This document shows, in pieces, positions 50,254 to 63,072 of a stretch of 64,000 bases of DNA (positions are counted from its first letter, which is position 1; each line of letters starts with the position of its first letter). Below the pieces are notes generated by a model. That model saw nothing but the letters and a program-made list of their open reading frames with translations, was not told the DNA's origin and did not search any database. Source of the DNA: Straminergon stramineum (Eukaryota; Streptophyta; Bryopsida; Hypnales; Calliergonaceae). The stretch lies in NCBI GenBank assembly GCA_963920665.1, contig OY987267.1:26412001-26476000 (forward strand). Reading direction: 5' to 3'. A program made the position numbers and the translations under genes.

Positions 50254-53169
50254 GTTGAAGTCAAAGAAAGTCATCTCAAAGGAAAAAAAAAGAGGCGTCA
50301 AAAACTTGAAAGATGTGTTAGAGGGAGTTCAAGCATAAATATATAGCAACCTTGACAAATCCTAAAGTCTTGTGACAAAATTATCCTACAAAGTGTCCCA
50401 AAGTGCCATTTTTTAGCACTTAGAGAAAATAAATGAAAAAATGACATTATTTTTTGGAATTCAATCATACAAAATGCTACAAGAAAATAAGGAAAATGCA
50501 TGGAGTTTTAAAAAAAAATTTGACCATGTAGATTGCATGATTTTAGCTATCAAAGTGGAGAAATGTGAACCCTTGAGTTGGCAAGTCTTAGGATTTTTTT
50601 TTAAAAATTAGTGGGAAACATAGGGTAAAAGTCATAAAAATAGTCTTTTAACCAAAATTAATAGAAGTCCCTACTAAGATAGTAGTTTGTCTCCCTAGAA
50701 GCTCAAAGTGCCTAAAACACTCTAATTCTTAGCTTCTAGGATCTAACTTTGTGTATGGGAGGTAGATTAGGTATCTAAATGATGTTAGGGATTTAATAGA
50801 TAGCCATCTTTAACTATTGTAAGATTCTTTTTAGAGACTAAAACTACTCCTATAAGTGTATGTGATAATTCTCGTTAAAAGAAAAATCTAAAGTTCATGG
50901 TAGAGAATCTTTAAGTTTTAGATATACTAGAAGTAAGTCCAATTAGAGGTCACCATCTAATTTCACAAAGTTTGAAAAAGTTAGTTTATACTTTCCTAAT
51001 AGCATTCAAGTAATACGAGATGGAGTTTCAAGTAGTAGAAGGGATGATGCAACCAAAGATTGAAGAGAGGTGTTTTCAACATATAAATATGCTAGAATCT
51101 CAATGGTGTAATCAATTCATCAAATTTCCCTTCCAATTAGAAGATTTCTTTTTCAACAAGATTTAAAAGAGGTAATTAATTTGAGCCTTCTCATGAATAG
51201 TATAGATAAAAATAAGAACTAACACTTGATATTTGGAAGATTTTTCCAAGAGACCCCAAAAAATTCGGATGCTTTCGGAATGTAGAAGATGACTTCATGA
51301 AAAGTCAAACACTCATTAGAAAAAAATTGAACCCTGCAGAAGGATGTTTCATCTTCATTTTTGGCCCCTTCATTGTGCAAATACATAACAATTAAAAAAA
51401 ATTCAAAATGATAATAATATTTAAATAAAATAAAATAAAACAAAATAAAAATTTCAAATCGCCAATCTAATGTGGTACAAATAGTGCCCTATCAGATTCC
51501 TTATTTATTTACTAGAACTCTTCACCAAGCATGAGTTTAATGTGTATAAAAATTTCACTTCAAGGTCATTGTTCAAAGTATGCTAGTTGAACCACCAAGA
51601 GTCTCTTCAGATTTTGTAGAAGATACTTACCTCCCACCTTTTCATGACATTATGATTGGAGGGTGTGATTTATAGTTATGACTCTAGTGGCAATAATTTG
51701 CCTTTGGTGGTTATTGCAAATTCAATGTACGTGAGTTATATAGATGCCAAATTTTTTTGGAACTAATTAACATTACTACTCCTATGCAGTAATATGAATT
51801 TATGATCATACTATGAAACACAGTAAAGTTATGAGACTTCACTCCTAGTTCACTTCGGATGTTTAGACTCACTAAGTGTTCCAACCCTTGTACTAGTTTA
51901 TTTGCTACTTGGCCTTGGCTTTTCACCATATCGACTCAATTTGAGCTGTGGTTTTTTTGTGTTGTAACTCATACTACAACTTGCAAGATGGCAAGGTCCC
52001 AGCTTCCATCGTCTAGCCAGGTGCTAAGGAAAAAATGAACGTTTAAATTGTTACTCATTGAAATTTGTTGAAATTTGTTTGTGATTTTTCCGAGTGAAAA
52101 CAATAACAAGTGTAATAGGACTATAGACACCTTGCATGCATATCTTAACGTACTAATTGGTTGTTTTGATACATGGGTGCAGGTGAGGCCCTTTACCTCT
52201 CGAAGAAGATTGACATGTGTTCAACTATTCTCAAATCAAGTCTACATGATGTATCTGCTTGGACCACAACTGGTTCATTGTTGTAGCTTTCATCAACAAT
52301 GTTTGAAGTTACAAATTGCGGATTGCAATCATCGATGCTTGCCTAATTAGAGAGTATGCTTGTGGAATGCTTGATGTATACTGGTTATAAGGCATAGCTC
52401 CTACTTGAGACCATCTGGCTATTGTTCTAGACAACTACATGTATGTACTTTTGCTTCAAAGGTTTAAGAAGAAATCAAAGTTTCTTGACTGTTCGAGACT
52501 AGCTTAGGAACAAAAATGGTATGATTGGAAATGATCGGAATTGTGCCTAGAATTAAGGGTGTTCGTGTAAAAGTTTTATTTATTTATTTATTTCCTGTTG
52601 TAATTGCATCGTTGTTGTATAGACTTGTGGCCTTCTACAGGGTTCAAAAATTTTCTAATGTTTATAAACAATGGGGAATTTGTAGAAATTATCTAGATGG
52701 CAGTAAAATTCCAATAAATGTTTGGATAAAATATTTTGTGATAATAAAGTGTGTTGACAAGTTTCAAGGTATTTGGACACCAAAAGTACTAAAACTAGTG
52801 GCTACATTGAATGTAGATGGAATTTCAATGTATTTGATGCATTGACCAACGTACCAAGAACTTATGGTGTCCAATTGAAGTTGAAGATGACTTTTTCCTT
52901 ACTTTCAAAATCCATCCAAACAACCTAGGCTAGTCAAATCCTTTGGAAAATACAAATTCCATCATTTGGAATTTTTACATTTATTTGGATTTATAATTCA
53001 TTGGCTTCTGAGAGCTTGAATGACTTGGGATTGAGTAGGAATTGAAGCGATTTTGTAGCCTAATTTAGGGTTTTTGAAGTCAATTGCACACTCTATTTGT
53101 CATTTGGAGATTTTCTCGAAAAATTATAGAGGGTCCAACTATAAATTGACTTTTTTTTGGTAGTTAATA
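50254..53169. other. AT-rich DNA, no gene recognised
   Basis: A block at about 50505-50575 (TTTGACCATGTAGATTGCATG, then AAAGTGGAG) resembles the interior of the TTAA family and is probably a decayed piece. Open frames at 52075-52350 and 52525-52845 (91 and 106 codons) are hydrophobic and match no family I know. Nothing else is supported. Confidence 0.4.
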
Positions 53170-55796
53170 GTGTGAACCATCATATTGGTTCGCCTATTAC
53201 AAAATTGAAAATATAAACAAATTACTTGAATTTGCAAGCTCAAAAGTGTTAGTATTGTGGATTAAGCCACAACCATCAATTAGGGATTTTCCCACTAGAT
53301 AGCAATGGGAGCTTCAAGAGATTAGGGCAAGATGCTAAAAAATGCAATTGGGAGAAAATTAGGGGAAATTCTAGAGAAAAATGGAAAATTAAAACTGAAA
53401 AAATGTTTAGCAAGATTTGGTAGAGTAACCAAATTAGGCTAATGGTAAAATGATGACAAATTGCAAACCAAAGATGCAAAACCAAAATGCAAATAAAAAA
53501 CTAGGAGTGTGAAATGTAATTAGAAGTAAATTAAAAACTTAAAAAATAATAAATAATAAAAAACACAAAAGAAGTTAGTTAAACTAAAACTATGATTAAA
53601 ACACTAGTGTAGTGAGTAAAACACTAAAATAGTGCTAGAAACACCAAAATATTAAAAAAATTCCAATAATTTAGAGGGTTTTGTAGTAATTCAGTGTGTT
53701 TTATACTAAATTAACATAGTGTACACTAAATTAGCAGATTTACAATAAATTAGTGTAGGATGAAAGTAGTTAGGAAAATTAACCTGTTAGGAAGTTTTCA
53801 TATATGCAAAAGTAGGATTTGAAGCCCTCTCTCTCCCAAACTTTTGTGTGCATGATGTGGTTTGAGAGCTTGGTGAAAAAATGCGATAAAGAAATAAAAT
53901 AAAAGTGCCCAAAGATGATTGCAATGTATTAGGGTTAAAGGTAGACAATTTGTCGAGTAGGTTCACTCGTTGTATGAGCAAAATGAGTGAAAAGTAGAGA
54001 GTGTTGGAGGTCATCTTGAAGGCTGATTTTTGGACTACAGGAGAATTTTAGTTTTTTTGGTGAATTGGGAAAGATTTTGGGGTTGAAAATGAGTGTGTCT
54101 CCTTTGGAGAAGGATATTGGAGGCATTACAAAAATTTGGGTCTAAAACTTGGTGGGCAGATGTGGGGCAAAGTCAGTCTTCCAAAGAATTTAGTTTTAAG
54201 TCATTTGGAAGAAAATTGAAGCAATGGTGGCAATTTCTATGGAAAGAGGTCTACTACCGCTCAAATGGGGAGTGACAACTTTGAGGGAGGATATTGGAAG
54301 TATCACAACTAATTTTGGGTGTAAAAATTGGTGAGCAAATGCAAGGCCAAGTTAGGTTTTCAATGAGATTAGTCTTGGGCAATTTGAAAGAAAATTGAGA
54401 CAAGGGTGGTCATTTGAGTCCAAAGATGTTGGCACCCATTGCAATTTGGAGCAATTCAAGTGGGTAAAGTTTGGAGGCCAATAGTGAAGCGACCCCAACT
54501 AATTAAGATCTAAAATATTGGGAGGAGGTCAAGCTTGAAGTTAGCTCTCCACTGAAACAAAGATAAAAAGATTTGGAGCTTGGATAAAGCGTTAGTGGCC
54601 ATTCTAGTGAATCATGGTTTGTTGCTATGTAGCGGTGGTTTGTTTTTCTTCCCCCCTTCCCCCTCCCCCCCCCTCCTTTTTTTTAGATTAGTTAAACCAT
54701 ATTAGTACTTTGTTAGTTGATTCTCAGTTGAATATTAAAGATAGTGCAGACTAAGATAATTGTAATGGTAACTACAAGGTTTTCTCTTATCCATTGCCCA
54801 TTGGTATGGCCATAAAATTGTGAATGGTGAGTTAGTCACCAAAAATCATCTATCATGATTGAACTACTTTCCAGAATGTTTAGGATACAAGTTTGCAAGA
54901 AATGGACTCTTCAGTGATTGCATGGTGTAAGTGAAAGTCAAGGTTCATGGATAAATTTGCATGTATGGCTATAATTTCATAGATGTGTTGTTCAATTTAA
55001 GATGCCTAAGGAACTTGTGCATGCCTAAGGATTGAACCATGGAGTCATAGAGAAGATGCCAATTGAATGTCAATGCATGGAGAATTAGAGTACTAGTAGA
55101 CTTATGACTGTTGTTTGGAGTGCGTAGTGTAGATAAATTTTGTGTTGGAATATTGGTGAGGGTGCAAATAAATCCATTTTGAGTTGGTAATTATCAATTT
55201 TTTGTGGAACTTTGTCAATGCATGTCAATTTTGTGATTTTTGGTGAATGTATGTTATACATTTAGGAAAATTTTCAGGTCTGAACAAGGCTGAGAGTTCT
55301 TTACCCCCGTGGTGCACTTATGGAAAAAAATTATTTTTTATTTTTAAAAATTTGGAATCTGACTTGGCACTACTAGTGCCTCATTAGCGCCATGTCAAAT
55401 TGATTGTTTTTTTCATTTTTTTTTTCATTTAAAATTTTTTTCTATAAATGCACTGTGGGAGGCCTGAAAATCTAAAACTCGCAACCCTCTCTTGAGCTCA
55501 GAATTTTCTTAATGATTAGTTTTTAGGACTCCAATTGATCCATTTTGGGTACAATTTGGAGATTTTTATTAGGATTTTGGTCTAGGAGGTTGCCTAAACC
55601 TCCGAAAATATATATTAGGAGGATGTGATGATTTTAGGTCACATATTTGGGTGATAGAAGGATGTTGCCTCTTTTTCACTCAAAGACATTTAATTAAATA
55701 AAATAACCAAAAACAACATTAGAGTTCATTGCTTGGAGGTGTCTAGGGTCGATAAATTCCCCACAAGCCAACTCTAGGGTTTTTTTCACCTTGCAG
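53170..55796 (+). repeat. Long direct repeat, left copy (candidate old LTR)
   Basis: Begins TGTGAACCATCATATTGGTTC-like (first 21 bases; key start TGTGAACC) and ends near CACCTTGCA. It aligns with 61085-63061 in the same orientation: AACCATCAATTAGGGA, AAATTAGGGGAAATTCTAG, a block of AACACTAAAATAGTG-type units, and a final GTCCATTGCTTGGA / CCTTGCAGTG region. TG...CA ends suggest an LTR, but the copies are strongly diverged and this one is longer, with a pyrimidine-rich tract at about 54638-54684. No reverse transcriptase or integrase was seen. Confidence 0.6.
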
Positions 55797-55815
55797 TGGA
55801 AAATTGTATAGATGT

Positions 55816-56780
55816 TTAACCCCTTAAGGATTGAGGGATATTTTCCGGGAGATAGAGTCAAAAATTGCAATTTTTAAGTATATTATTCAAAAATGACAAT
55901 TGAAACTTTTTTAAGAAACTTCAACTATGCAAAATTGAAGTAAAGTATTCTACAAATGAAATTGTGGAAAATGTTTTAGTCCATTTGATGACAAAGATTG
56001 AAAGATTATAACCTTTGAAGTGAGAAAAAAAATTTCATTTCTAGAAAGCAACGTCCATAGACTTCGGGCCCTTTTGGAGTAAAATTTTTGCTCTACACAA
56101 AAATGAAGATTTTGTCCATTCACAAGTACATGATGTTAGGTTCACTCATGAAAAATTTTAGAAACAAATATAAAGTCTAGGTTACTCTAAATCACTTTGC
56201 AATGCAAGGAAATTCAATGAATTAATAATACATTAGTCATTTTTTGATGATTTCTTGTGCAACGAGGAATTTTTTTATTTGAAATCCAAATAGTGAAAAT
56301 TTAGAGACAGAATTTGGAATATGTGAAAAAAAATTCAAGAATTTTGATGTCACAAATTCCAAGATAATAGGACTTGAAGTTAGAAGAATTTTTAATTAAA
56401 ACCACCCCAACATGGCTAACAAAGTTTGACTCCTCTTAGAATGTGATTTGAAGACTAAAATTTGGGGGGTTGGGGACAATTGTATGCCATATTTGATTAG
56501 TTATATACATGCCAAATTTCAAAAGTTGATGGGCTTTTTACAAAAGATTCCCAAAAGATTCCCAAAAGATTCATGAATTACCTAAGTTGCCCTAAAAGTA
56601 CAGGGCAAAAACTTTTGATTTAGACACCCAATCATAACAAAATTCGGTTTCCCACGAAGGAAGTACATGTTTATACATTGTGTCCAAAATTCATGAACAT
56701 ACAACCCAAAATGACTTTGTAGGAACCTACTTGAGATTTCTTGTGTACGTTAAGCAAACACTTGGTCCTTTGGGGGTTAA
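55816..56780 (+). mobile_element. TTAA-flanked element K (965 bp)
   Basis: Opens TTAACCCCTTAAGGATTG and closes TTGGTCCTTTGGGGGTTAA. The interior has the family blocks AAAAATGACAATTG and GATTGAAAGATTATAACC...GAAGTGAG. It starts only ~20 bases after the left long direct repeat ends. Non-coding. Confidence 0.65.
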
Positions 56781-57466
56781 AGAGCTTCATTATTCATATG
56801 CATACCAATTTTGAGGGTAAAATTTTATAGGAGAGGTGAGATTATAACAAAAAAATGTACATTTTCTATTTTTAATATGTTGCCCTTCTCCACAATGTTT
56901 CAAAAATTTGCATATAGTAGTTTTGGGGGATTAGAGGTGATGTGAATGACTAAAACTTGTCTTAACATACTAAAATGCACTTCCAAAAACCTGAAGTTCA
57001 AATAAAGAGCTATCAAACTCTGTACACAATCCACCTTCCATACAAGAGTTGAAATGGAATTTTTTTGATAAGTAGAAATCGCAAATAACTCCAAATCAAC
57101 ACTTGCATGTTTAAATTTTCAATAGTGAAAATCATGAAAACACATAATTCTTTTGATTGGGTCCATTTTCAAAGCAAATGGATAAGTACAGAGTACAATT
57201 TTTTAGATCTTAAATCAAGTGAAATTGACAAACTTTGCTCAAAGTTGGGAAATGAAGTATAATTATCAAGCTTTACTCTTCACTTCTAGTACATATATGC
57301 CTTTGAAGACCTCTCAAAAAAAAATATTTACCTTCTTCAGTAAAAAAATAAAAGTTTTTACTTGTTAACCTTTAAAATTTCCCATAAAATTTTTTATAAA
57401 CGATCAAAGGAATTTAAGTGCCCATTGAAATTCTAAGGAGGTTAGTACTCAGCTAGTACACAACAG
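56781..57466. other. AT-rich DNA, no gene seen
   Basis: No supported gene or bounded repeat. A 64-codon minus-strand frame at 56900-57094 is not recognised. Confidence 0.4.
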
Positions 57467-57729
57467 CCCTTTTTTTTGGCACTATGGGGCTAGATTGCAC
57501 CATTTCAAAATAAATGTCTTGATTTTGCTAGATAGTAGTAATCTTATTTTGCCAAAAAAATTCCAATTCTATTAAAAATGTGGATGAAATCGCCAAATTT
57601 GGATGAAAAAAGATATAAATATGATTGAAAAGTGTTTTTTGGTCCAAAAGATGGATGAATGTAGAAATATGATGCTTTACTAAATTTTAAGTGATTGCCA
57701 TCCTGGCACTTTCTTACAAAGTAAAAAAC
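57467..57729 (+). repeat. Dispersed repeat, copy 2
   Basis: Counterpart of 10580-10843 in the same orientation, with alignable landmarks throughout (GGCAC, ACCATTTCAAAA, AATGTGGATGAA, TTTTTTGGTCCAAAA, GGATGAATGT, AAAGTAAAAAAC). About 24 bases after it lies GGTATCAGAGC (57753-57763), which looks like a retrotransposon primer-binding site. Confidence 0.6.
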
Positions 57730-60280
57730 TACTAGGGAATGCCCTACTAGAGGGTATCAGAGCTTTAAGGACCTCAATTGACCGACCGAGTACCAATCAG
57801 GTCTAGTTGCCATTGGAAAAAAGTCTGGCTAATACGGTAGGCACCCCCAAAATGGCACTTGACCTTAAACTACCATCTTCAGACTGTATACATCTCCATA
57901 ACCAATTATGTACCTATGTAGAAGATACACGTTTAGAAATAAACTTTGACCCTCCATAACTTTTGTATATTGTATCCAAATGACGTATTCTTTGATGCAT
58001 TGGAACCTCCTTTCACTTGCCAACAAGACAATAAGAAATTTTTAATAGCCTAATAATAGTAACTAAATATAGTACCAATTTGTAGCACTTTGGGGTGTAC
58101 CCACCTTATACCATTGGAAAGGATCTGGTTGCCATCAAAGGGTTGAGATTTCCATTTGGGGTGTCCAGAGTTTTGTTTTCATTTTGGAGAAGGAGCCAAT
58201 TGTTTCTTCAGTACTCATGTGATCCTTGGGGATATCTATATGAACACTAGGTGATACACAAGTAAAATTTGGCTTTTGGTCTAGAAATCCAATAGTAACT
58301 TGTCTATTTTGAACCCCCCAAATGTAAATTTCCTATACAAAAAAGAGACAACATCATTTAGTTGTAGCCAAGTTGCAAAATATCGTGCATAAAAAAACAA
58401 ACTAGGGGTGTTGGACTCTAGTGGTTTGGCTATAGCTAAGACTTGGGTTACGGTTGTCTAGGGGCCATTGGTTGGGTGTTGAATTGACTAGGGCTTTGAA
58501 TGTCAAGTTGGAAGATTCAAGTCTTTAGTTGACGCTTGAATTTGTATTATAGGTAGAACCTATGTATAAGAAGAGAGTTTGAGTGGGCTTGTGGTGATTT
58601 GTAAGCCCTCCAATTGGTACTCTAATCTCGGGATTTTCATTTTTTGGTTTCACTTTGTTGTAGTCATATTTTTTTTTTAAAGTTATAAAAAGAGAGTTTG
58701 AGTGGTATTTCATAGAAGTCCCTATTAATCTAATGAGGGGTCTTTGTAGAAGTACAGAGTATCTAAAACACTCCATTTCCTTACTTTTAGTACCTAGCTA
58801 AAAGTTTGAGAGGTTAATTAGTCACTTACAAGAGAACTTAGGGTTAGAGAATTGGCTAGTCCTAAATGTGACAACCTCGCCAAATGAGAGTAATGATGAA
58901 AAGTTCTTTTTAGATTAGGGACTAATTGTAGAAGACATCATCCAATTCGGAAGAATTGGAAATACTTATTGAAATCCTTTAGGTCACCTTTAACTAAAGT
59001 GAGCACAAATACAAAGGATATGGTGGAAGAGATGATTGGAGCATAAAGAGAGGTTCTTTTAATTTAAAAGGTTATCATGTTAGGAGGCCAACAACATAAT
59101 AGGTTTATCCAAATTTTTTGGTATCCAAATGATTTCTCCTTTGAATGAAAATTGAAAACAAATAACTAAATTCAGCCGTCCTATAAATAGTAAAAAATAG
59201 AATATGAGTTTTCACTTTGGTTTTGGGAACTTTTCTAAAGTTGCTTAGAAATAATTGAATTTTTCAAAATTACACAAGATGACTCCATGGGAATTCAACC
59301 ACCTTTTAACATATTTGTAATTTCCTAGGAATTATCCATGTTGAGTTAAAATCCCACTAAAAATGAGAATAGATTTGTTTGAGCTAATAAAACACATTAT
59401 CAAGTTTGGAGGCTCTTCATCATCAACAAGTACCAAGATTGACAATTGCATTAAATTTCGGAAGAATTCAAAACTTAGCAACGAGTTGACTGGTGTACCA
59501 GGAGCTTGCTATGGCTAATGATGCAAGTGAGCCATCTTTTCTTGCTTCCATAAAAGTTCTAGATACTCCTAGCTAGTTAGTTTTTTTGCAAAAATGCAAA
59601 TTCCAATTAATGAAGTTTTTGACATTTTCTAGAATTTACCGTTCATGGTTTTTACAAGCCCAAATGACTTGAAAGTAGGGGTTGGGGCCTATGACAAAAT
59701 TTAGCTTTCTAATCACAATGGCGTAATTGGTTTTTGATTTCAAATTGTTCCCTAAAGGATAGAAAAGATATAATAGTAGATTTGATTGCTTTAGGTAGAT
59801 TTTCAAAATATCCATCGGTACAATTTGATCAAGAAATGATTGAGTGAGTGATTTTTGGTGAATTTTTTCAGAATAGGAAAGGCACTCTAGGTTGTTACTT
59901 CACATGCTCATATCTTTTTTTCCACACCTCAAAATGATTTGAAAAAAATTACACATTTAAATCATAATGATATGTACTTGTGGAAAAAAATCAGAAATTT
60001 TGGATCACTTTTGAGCATTTTGATTTCAACATTCCAATTTTAGCGCATGTACAAAGATATGCTGAATTGGACATCTTTCATCAATTTTGTCAATGGTGGC
60101 ATTTTCTCAAAAATTATGCAATTTTGTTGGTCTTTTTTCATGGAAAAGATACATAAGTCTTCTTTCATTTCAATGGTGACAATAATCAAAATCATTCCAC
60201 ACATTTGAGAAATTATGCTTATTATAAGAGCTAGTCAAGAAAACAAGAGCTTTGCTCAAACACCCCTGGTCCTTTAGGGG
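57730..60280. other. AT-rich DNA ending in a TTAA-family right end
   Basis: No gene recognised. GGTCCTTTAGGGGTTAA, closing with TTAA at 60281-60284, is a clear right end of the TTAA family, but I could not find its left end upstream. The copy is presumably decayed or truncated. Confidence 0.4.
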
Positions 60281-60479
60281 TTAAGTCTTTAAATTTATGC
60301 TAAATTGTTTCATGTAGCAAAGCTTTGATGTTAAGAAATTCAAATTAAAGGCCCCTTAATGTTTCCCCCTTCTTTTGAACAAAATCTAGCCTAGGGTTAC
60401 CCCTAGACAATGAAGCTTTGACTTTGTTACCATTGTTTTTTAAATTTAAGCAAATATGTTTACATGGTAGTGCTTTGAC

Positions 60480-61084
60480 TTAATTCCTAATGTTCCAAGA
60501 CAATTTCTAGGATTTTTTGCCTGAAAAAACATTGGAAACTTCTATTTCTAATGCATTGATCGAAAAAACGTACAAGATGAATTTTTTCAAATTCTAACTT
60601 TAGGGTCTTGTACTACACTTATATGAGATAATGTGGTAAGACATTCACAAAGTTTTACCATATAGATTGAAAGATAATTGCATTCAAAGTGAGAAGGGTT
60701 TTTTTTTGGACCTTGCCTGAAAATTTTTGATGGCTTTGACCACCTCTTGGGGTCAATTTTTATACTATGAACTTCAAATTTAATTTTTTTCTATAATCCA
60801 AATCATGTTAGGCATATGTCCACCAATTTCAAGTCAATCCAAGACACGGAGCACATCTAAAAAAATCCTACAATGCAACTATGTTCTAAGAGTTGACAGT
60901 ACATTGTCCAATTTTTGCAAACATTTTCCTGCCACACAATTCATAAAAACCACTAATCCGATCAGTGGATTGAAGTAGGTAATCATAATTGACAAACCAA
61001 AAGAATAAAATTCAAAGAATTCAAAAATCTCTAATTTCTATGTCAATTTCTAGAATATTGTGAGTTCTAAAACATGGGGCAGAT
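60480..61084 (+). mobile_element. Truncated TTAA-family element M
   Basis: Left end TTAATTCCTAATGTTCCAAG, then family blocks: AACTTTAGGGTCTTGTAC, TTTACCATATAGATTGAAAG and ATTCAAAGTGAGAAGG. It loses identity where the right long direct repeat begins, which suggests that repeat interrupted it or that the right half decayed. Confidence 0.5.
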
Positions 61085-63061
61085 GTAAACCACCATATTG
61101 GTTCACTATTAAAAACTCCCTAAATATAAACATTAGGCATGAATTTACAAATCCGGAGTTATTAGTACTTAGAATTAAGCCATAACCATCAATTAGGGAG
61201 TTTTCCGCTAAATCGCAATGGAAACTTCATGAGATTAGGACAAGATGCTAGAAAATGCAATTAGGAGGAAATTAGGGGAAATTCTAGGGAAAGAATGGGG
61301 AGTTAAAACTAAAAAGAGGTTAAACAAGATTTGGGAGAGTAAACAAATTAGGCTAACGGTAAAATGATGAGAAAATGAAAACTGAAAACGAAAACTGAAA
61401 ACTGAAAATGAAAACAAAAGACCAGAAGTAGGAAATGAAGCTAAAAGTAAATTAAAAACCACAAAAATAATGAATAAGAAAAAACACAAAAGAGGTTAGT
61501 TAAACTAAAACTATGACTAAAACACTAGTGTAGTGGGTAAAACACTAAAATAGTGTTAGAAACACTAAAATAGAATTTTACAGTAAGTTAGAGGGTTTTA
61601 CAGTAATTTAGGGGGTGGAACACTAAAATAGCGCAATTTACACTAAATTAGCGGATTTTCAGAAACCTAGTGCGATTTGCACTAATTGGGCGCATTTTGC
61701 ACCAAATTAGTGGATTAACAGTGAATTAGTGTAAGATGAAAGTTGTTTAGAAAAGTAATTTGTTAGAAAGTTGGATATAGGCAAAATTAGGGTTTGGAGC
61801 CCTCTCTCAACTCTCTCAATTTTTCCCAACTTTGTGTGCATGTGTATTGGAGAGCATTTTGGGTGATTATGGATGTTTTTAAAGCATGAGGAGTTAGAGA
61901 CTAGAAGGAGGGAATCAAGGTAGGACAATTTGTCAAGTAGGTCACTATTTTTTGAGAAAAAATGGTGAAGAAATGATGGGAGTGAGGTTAGATGGGAATT
62001 AGAGTGGAGAGAATTAGGGTTTTGTTGAAATGGGAGGGGACTACCAACTTTGGTGACTGATTGTGGAAGATGAGGAGAGTGGAATGGGCTGAATTTTTGG
62101 GAGGATGGATAGGAAAAAGTCAGCTTTCCAACAAGACAAGTCTTGACCAATTCCAAGCAAGGACAAGGACGGAGTGGCCGATTTAGTGCGAGGAGGACAA
62201 GCTGTCCCCGCCACGGAAGACTGACAACTTTGGCGAGCAACTGTGGGAGTTCAACAAAGTGGATCAACGTGAATTTTGATGAGGAGAAATATGGGAAATT
62301 CAGCTTTCCAACGAGATAAGTCTCGCCCAATTTGGAGTAGGGATGAAGTCGGGGCGATCATTTTAGTGTGGCGAGGTTTGTTGCCCTTCTAGCGGCAGTT
62401 TATTTGGGGTATTTCATCTTTTTTTTCCTTGTAATTCAACTGAATCTAAATGTAATGTTAATTACAATATGATATTTTCGTATCAATCTTGAAGCAATAG
62501 TTCAATGGCCTTGCACGCAATGTTCTTGTAGGGTGTGAATGTTTAGAGGGTATATGAGGATTTTTAGGGTTTTAGGGCAAGCCCAAAAGCGATGCCTAAA
62601 TTGGGGGTAAAATTAGGGTTGAGATATGGATTAGGAAATTGAAGGAAAAAATTAATTGGCCTGAAAGGAATGTGTGAAGATGTTAGGGATGGGATCTATG
62701 GAATTAGGGAGGTGGTTGGCATCAATTTTGGAAGTGACTTAGGAATTGGGGTGGTTGTGGTGTGCTAGAATTTAATTTCAGGACACCAAATTGACCCATT
62801 TGGTGCCCCAATGGCTAATTTTAGGCAAAATTAGGCCCAGTAGGTTTCCCTTACCTCCTAAAGTAGGTACTAGGGTCATTGAAGGATTTTAGGGTGAATG
62901 TTAGGGTGGTGTAAGGGTGCTGCCCCCATTTCACTTAGAGGAGTTTAATGTTAAATAGTTGATAGAAAAGCATTTAGGAGTCCATTGCTTGGAAGGCAAT
63001 TTCGGTAGGGGTCCCATACACTCCCCGCCAGCCAACTTTAGAGGGTTTCTTTGCCTTGCAG
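61085..63061 (+). repeat. Long direct repeat, right copy (candidate old LTR)
   Basis: Opens TGTAAACCACCATATTGG and ends near GCCTTGCA, parallel to 53170-55796. It contains a tandem duplication of about 180 bp starting at 62039 and 62219 (GACTACCAACTTTGG / GACTGACAACTTTGG). This creates a 207-codon minus-strand open frame (61707-62330) with an internal repeat (LVGKL...F) but no family resemblance. I do not call that frame a gene. Confidence 0.6.
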
Positions 63062-63072
63062 TGAAAAAACTT

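Noticed and set aside
61707..62330. 207-codon minus-strand open frame
   Set aside because: It lies in a repeat and owes its length to a tandem DNA duplication. The counterpart copy at 53-55 kb does not keep it open.
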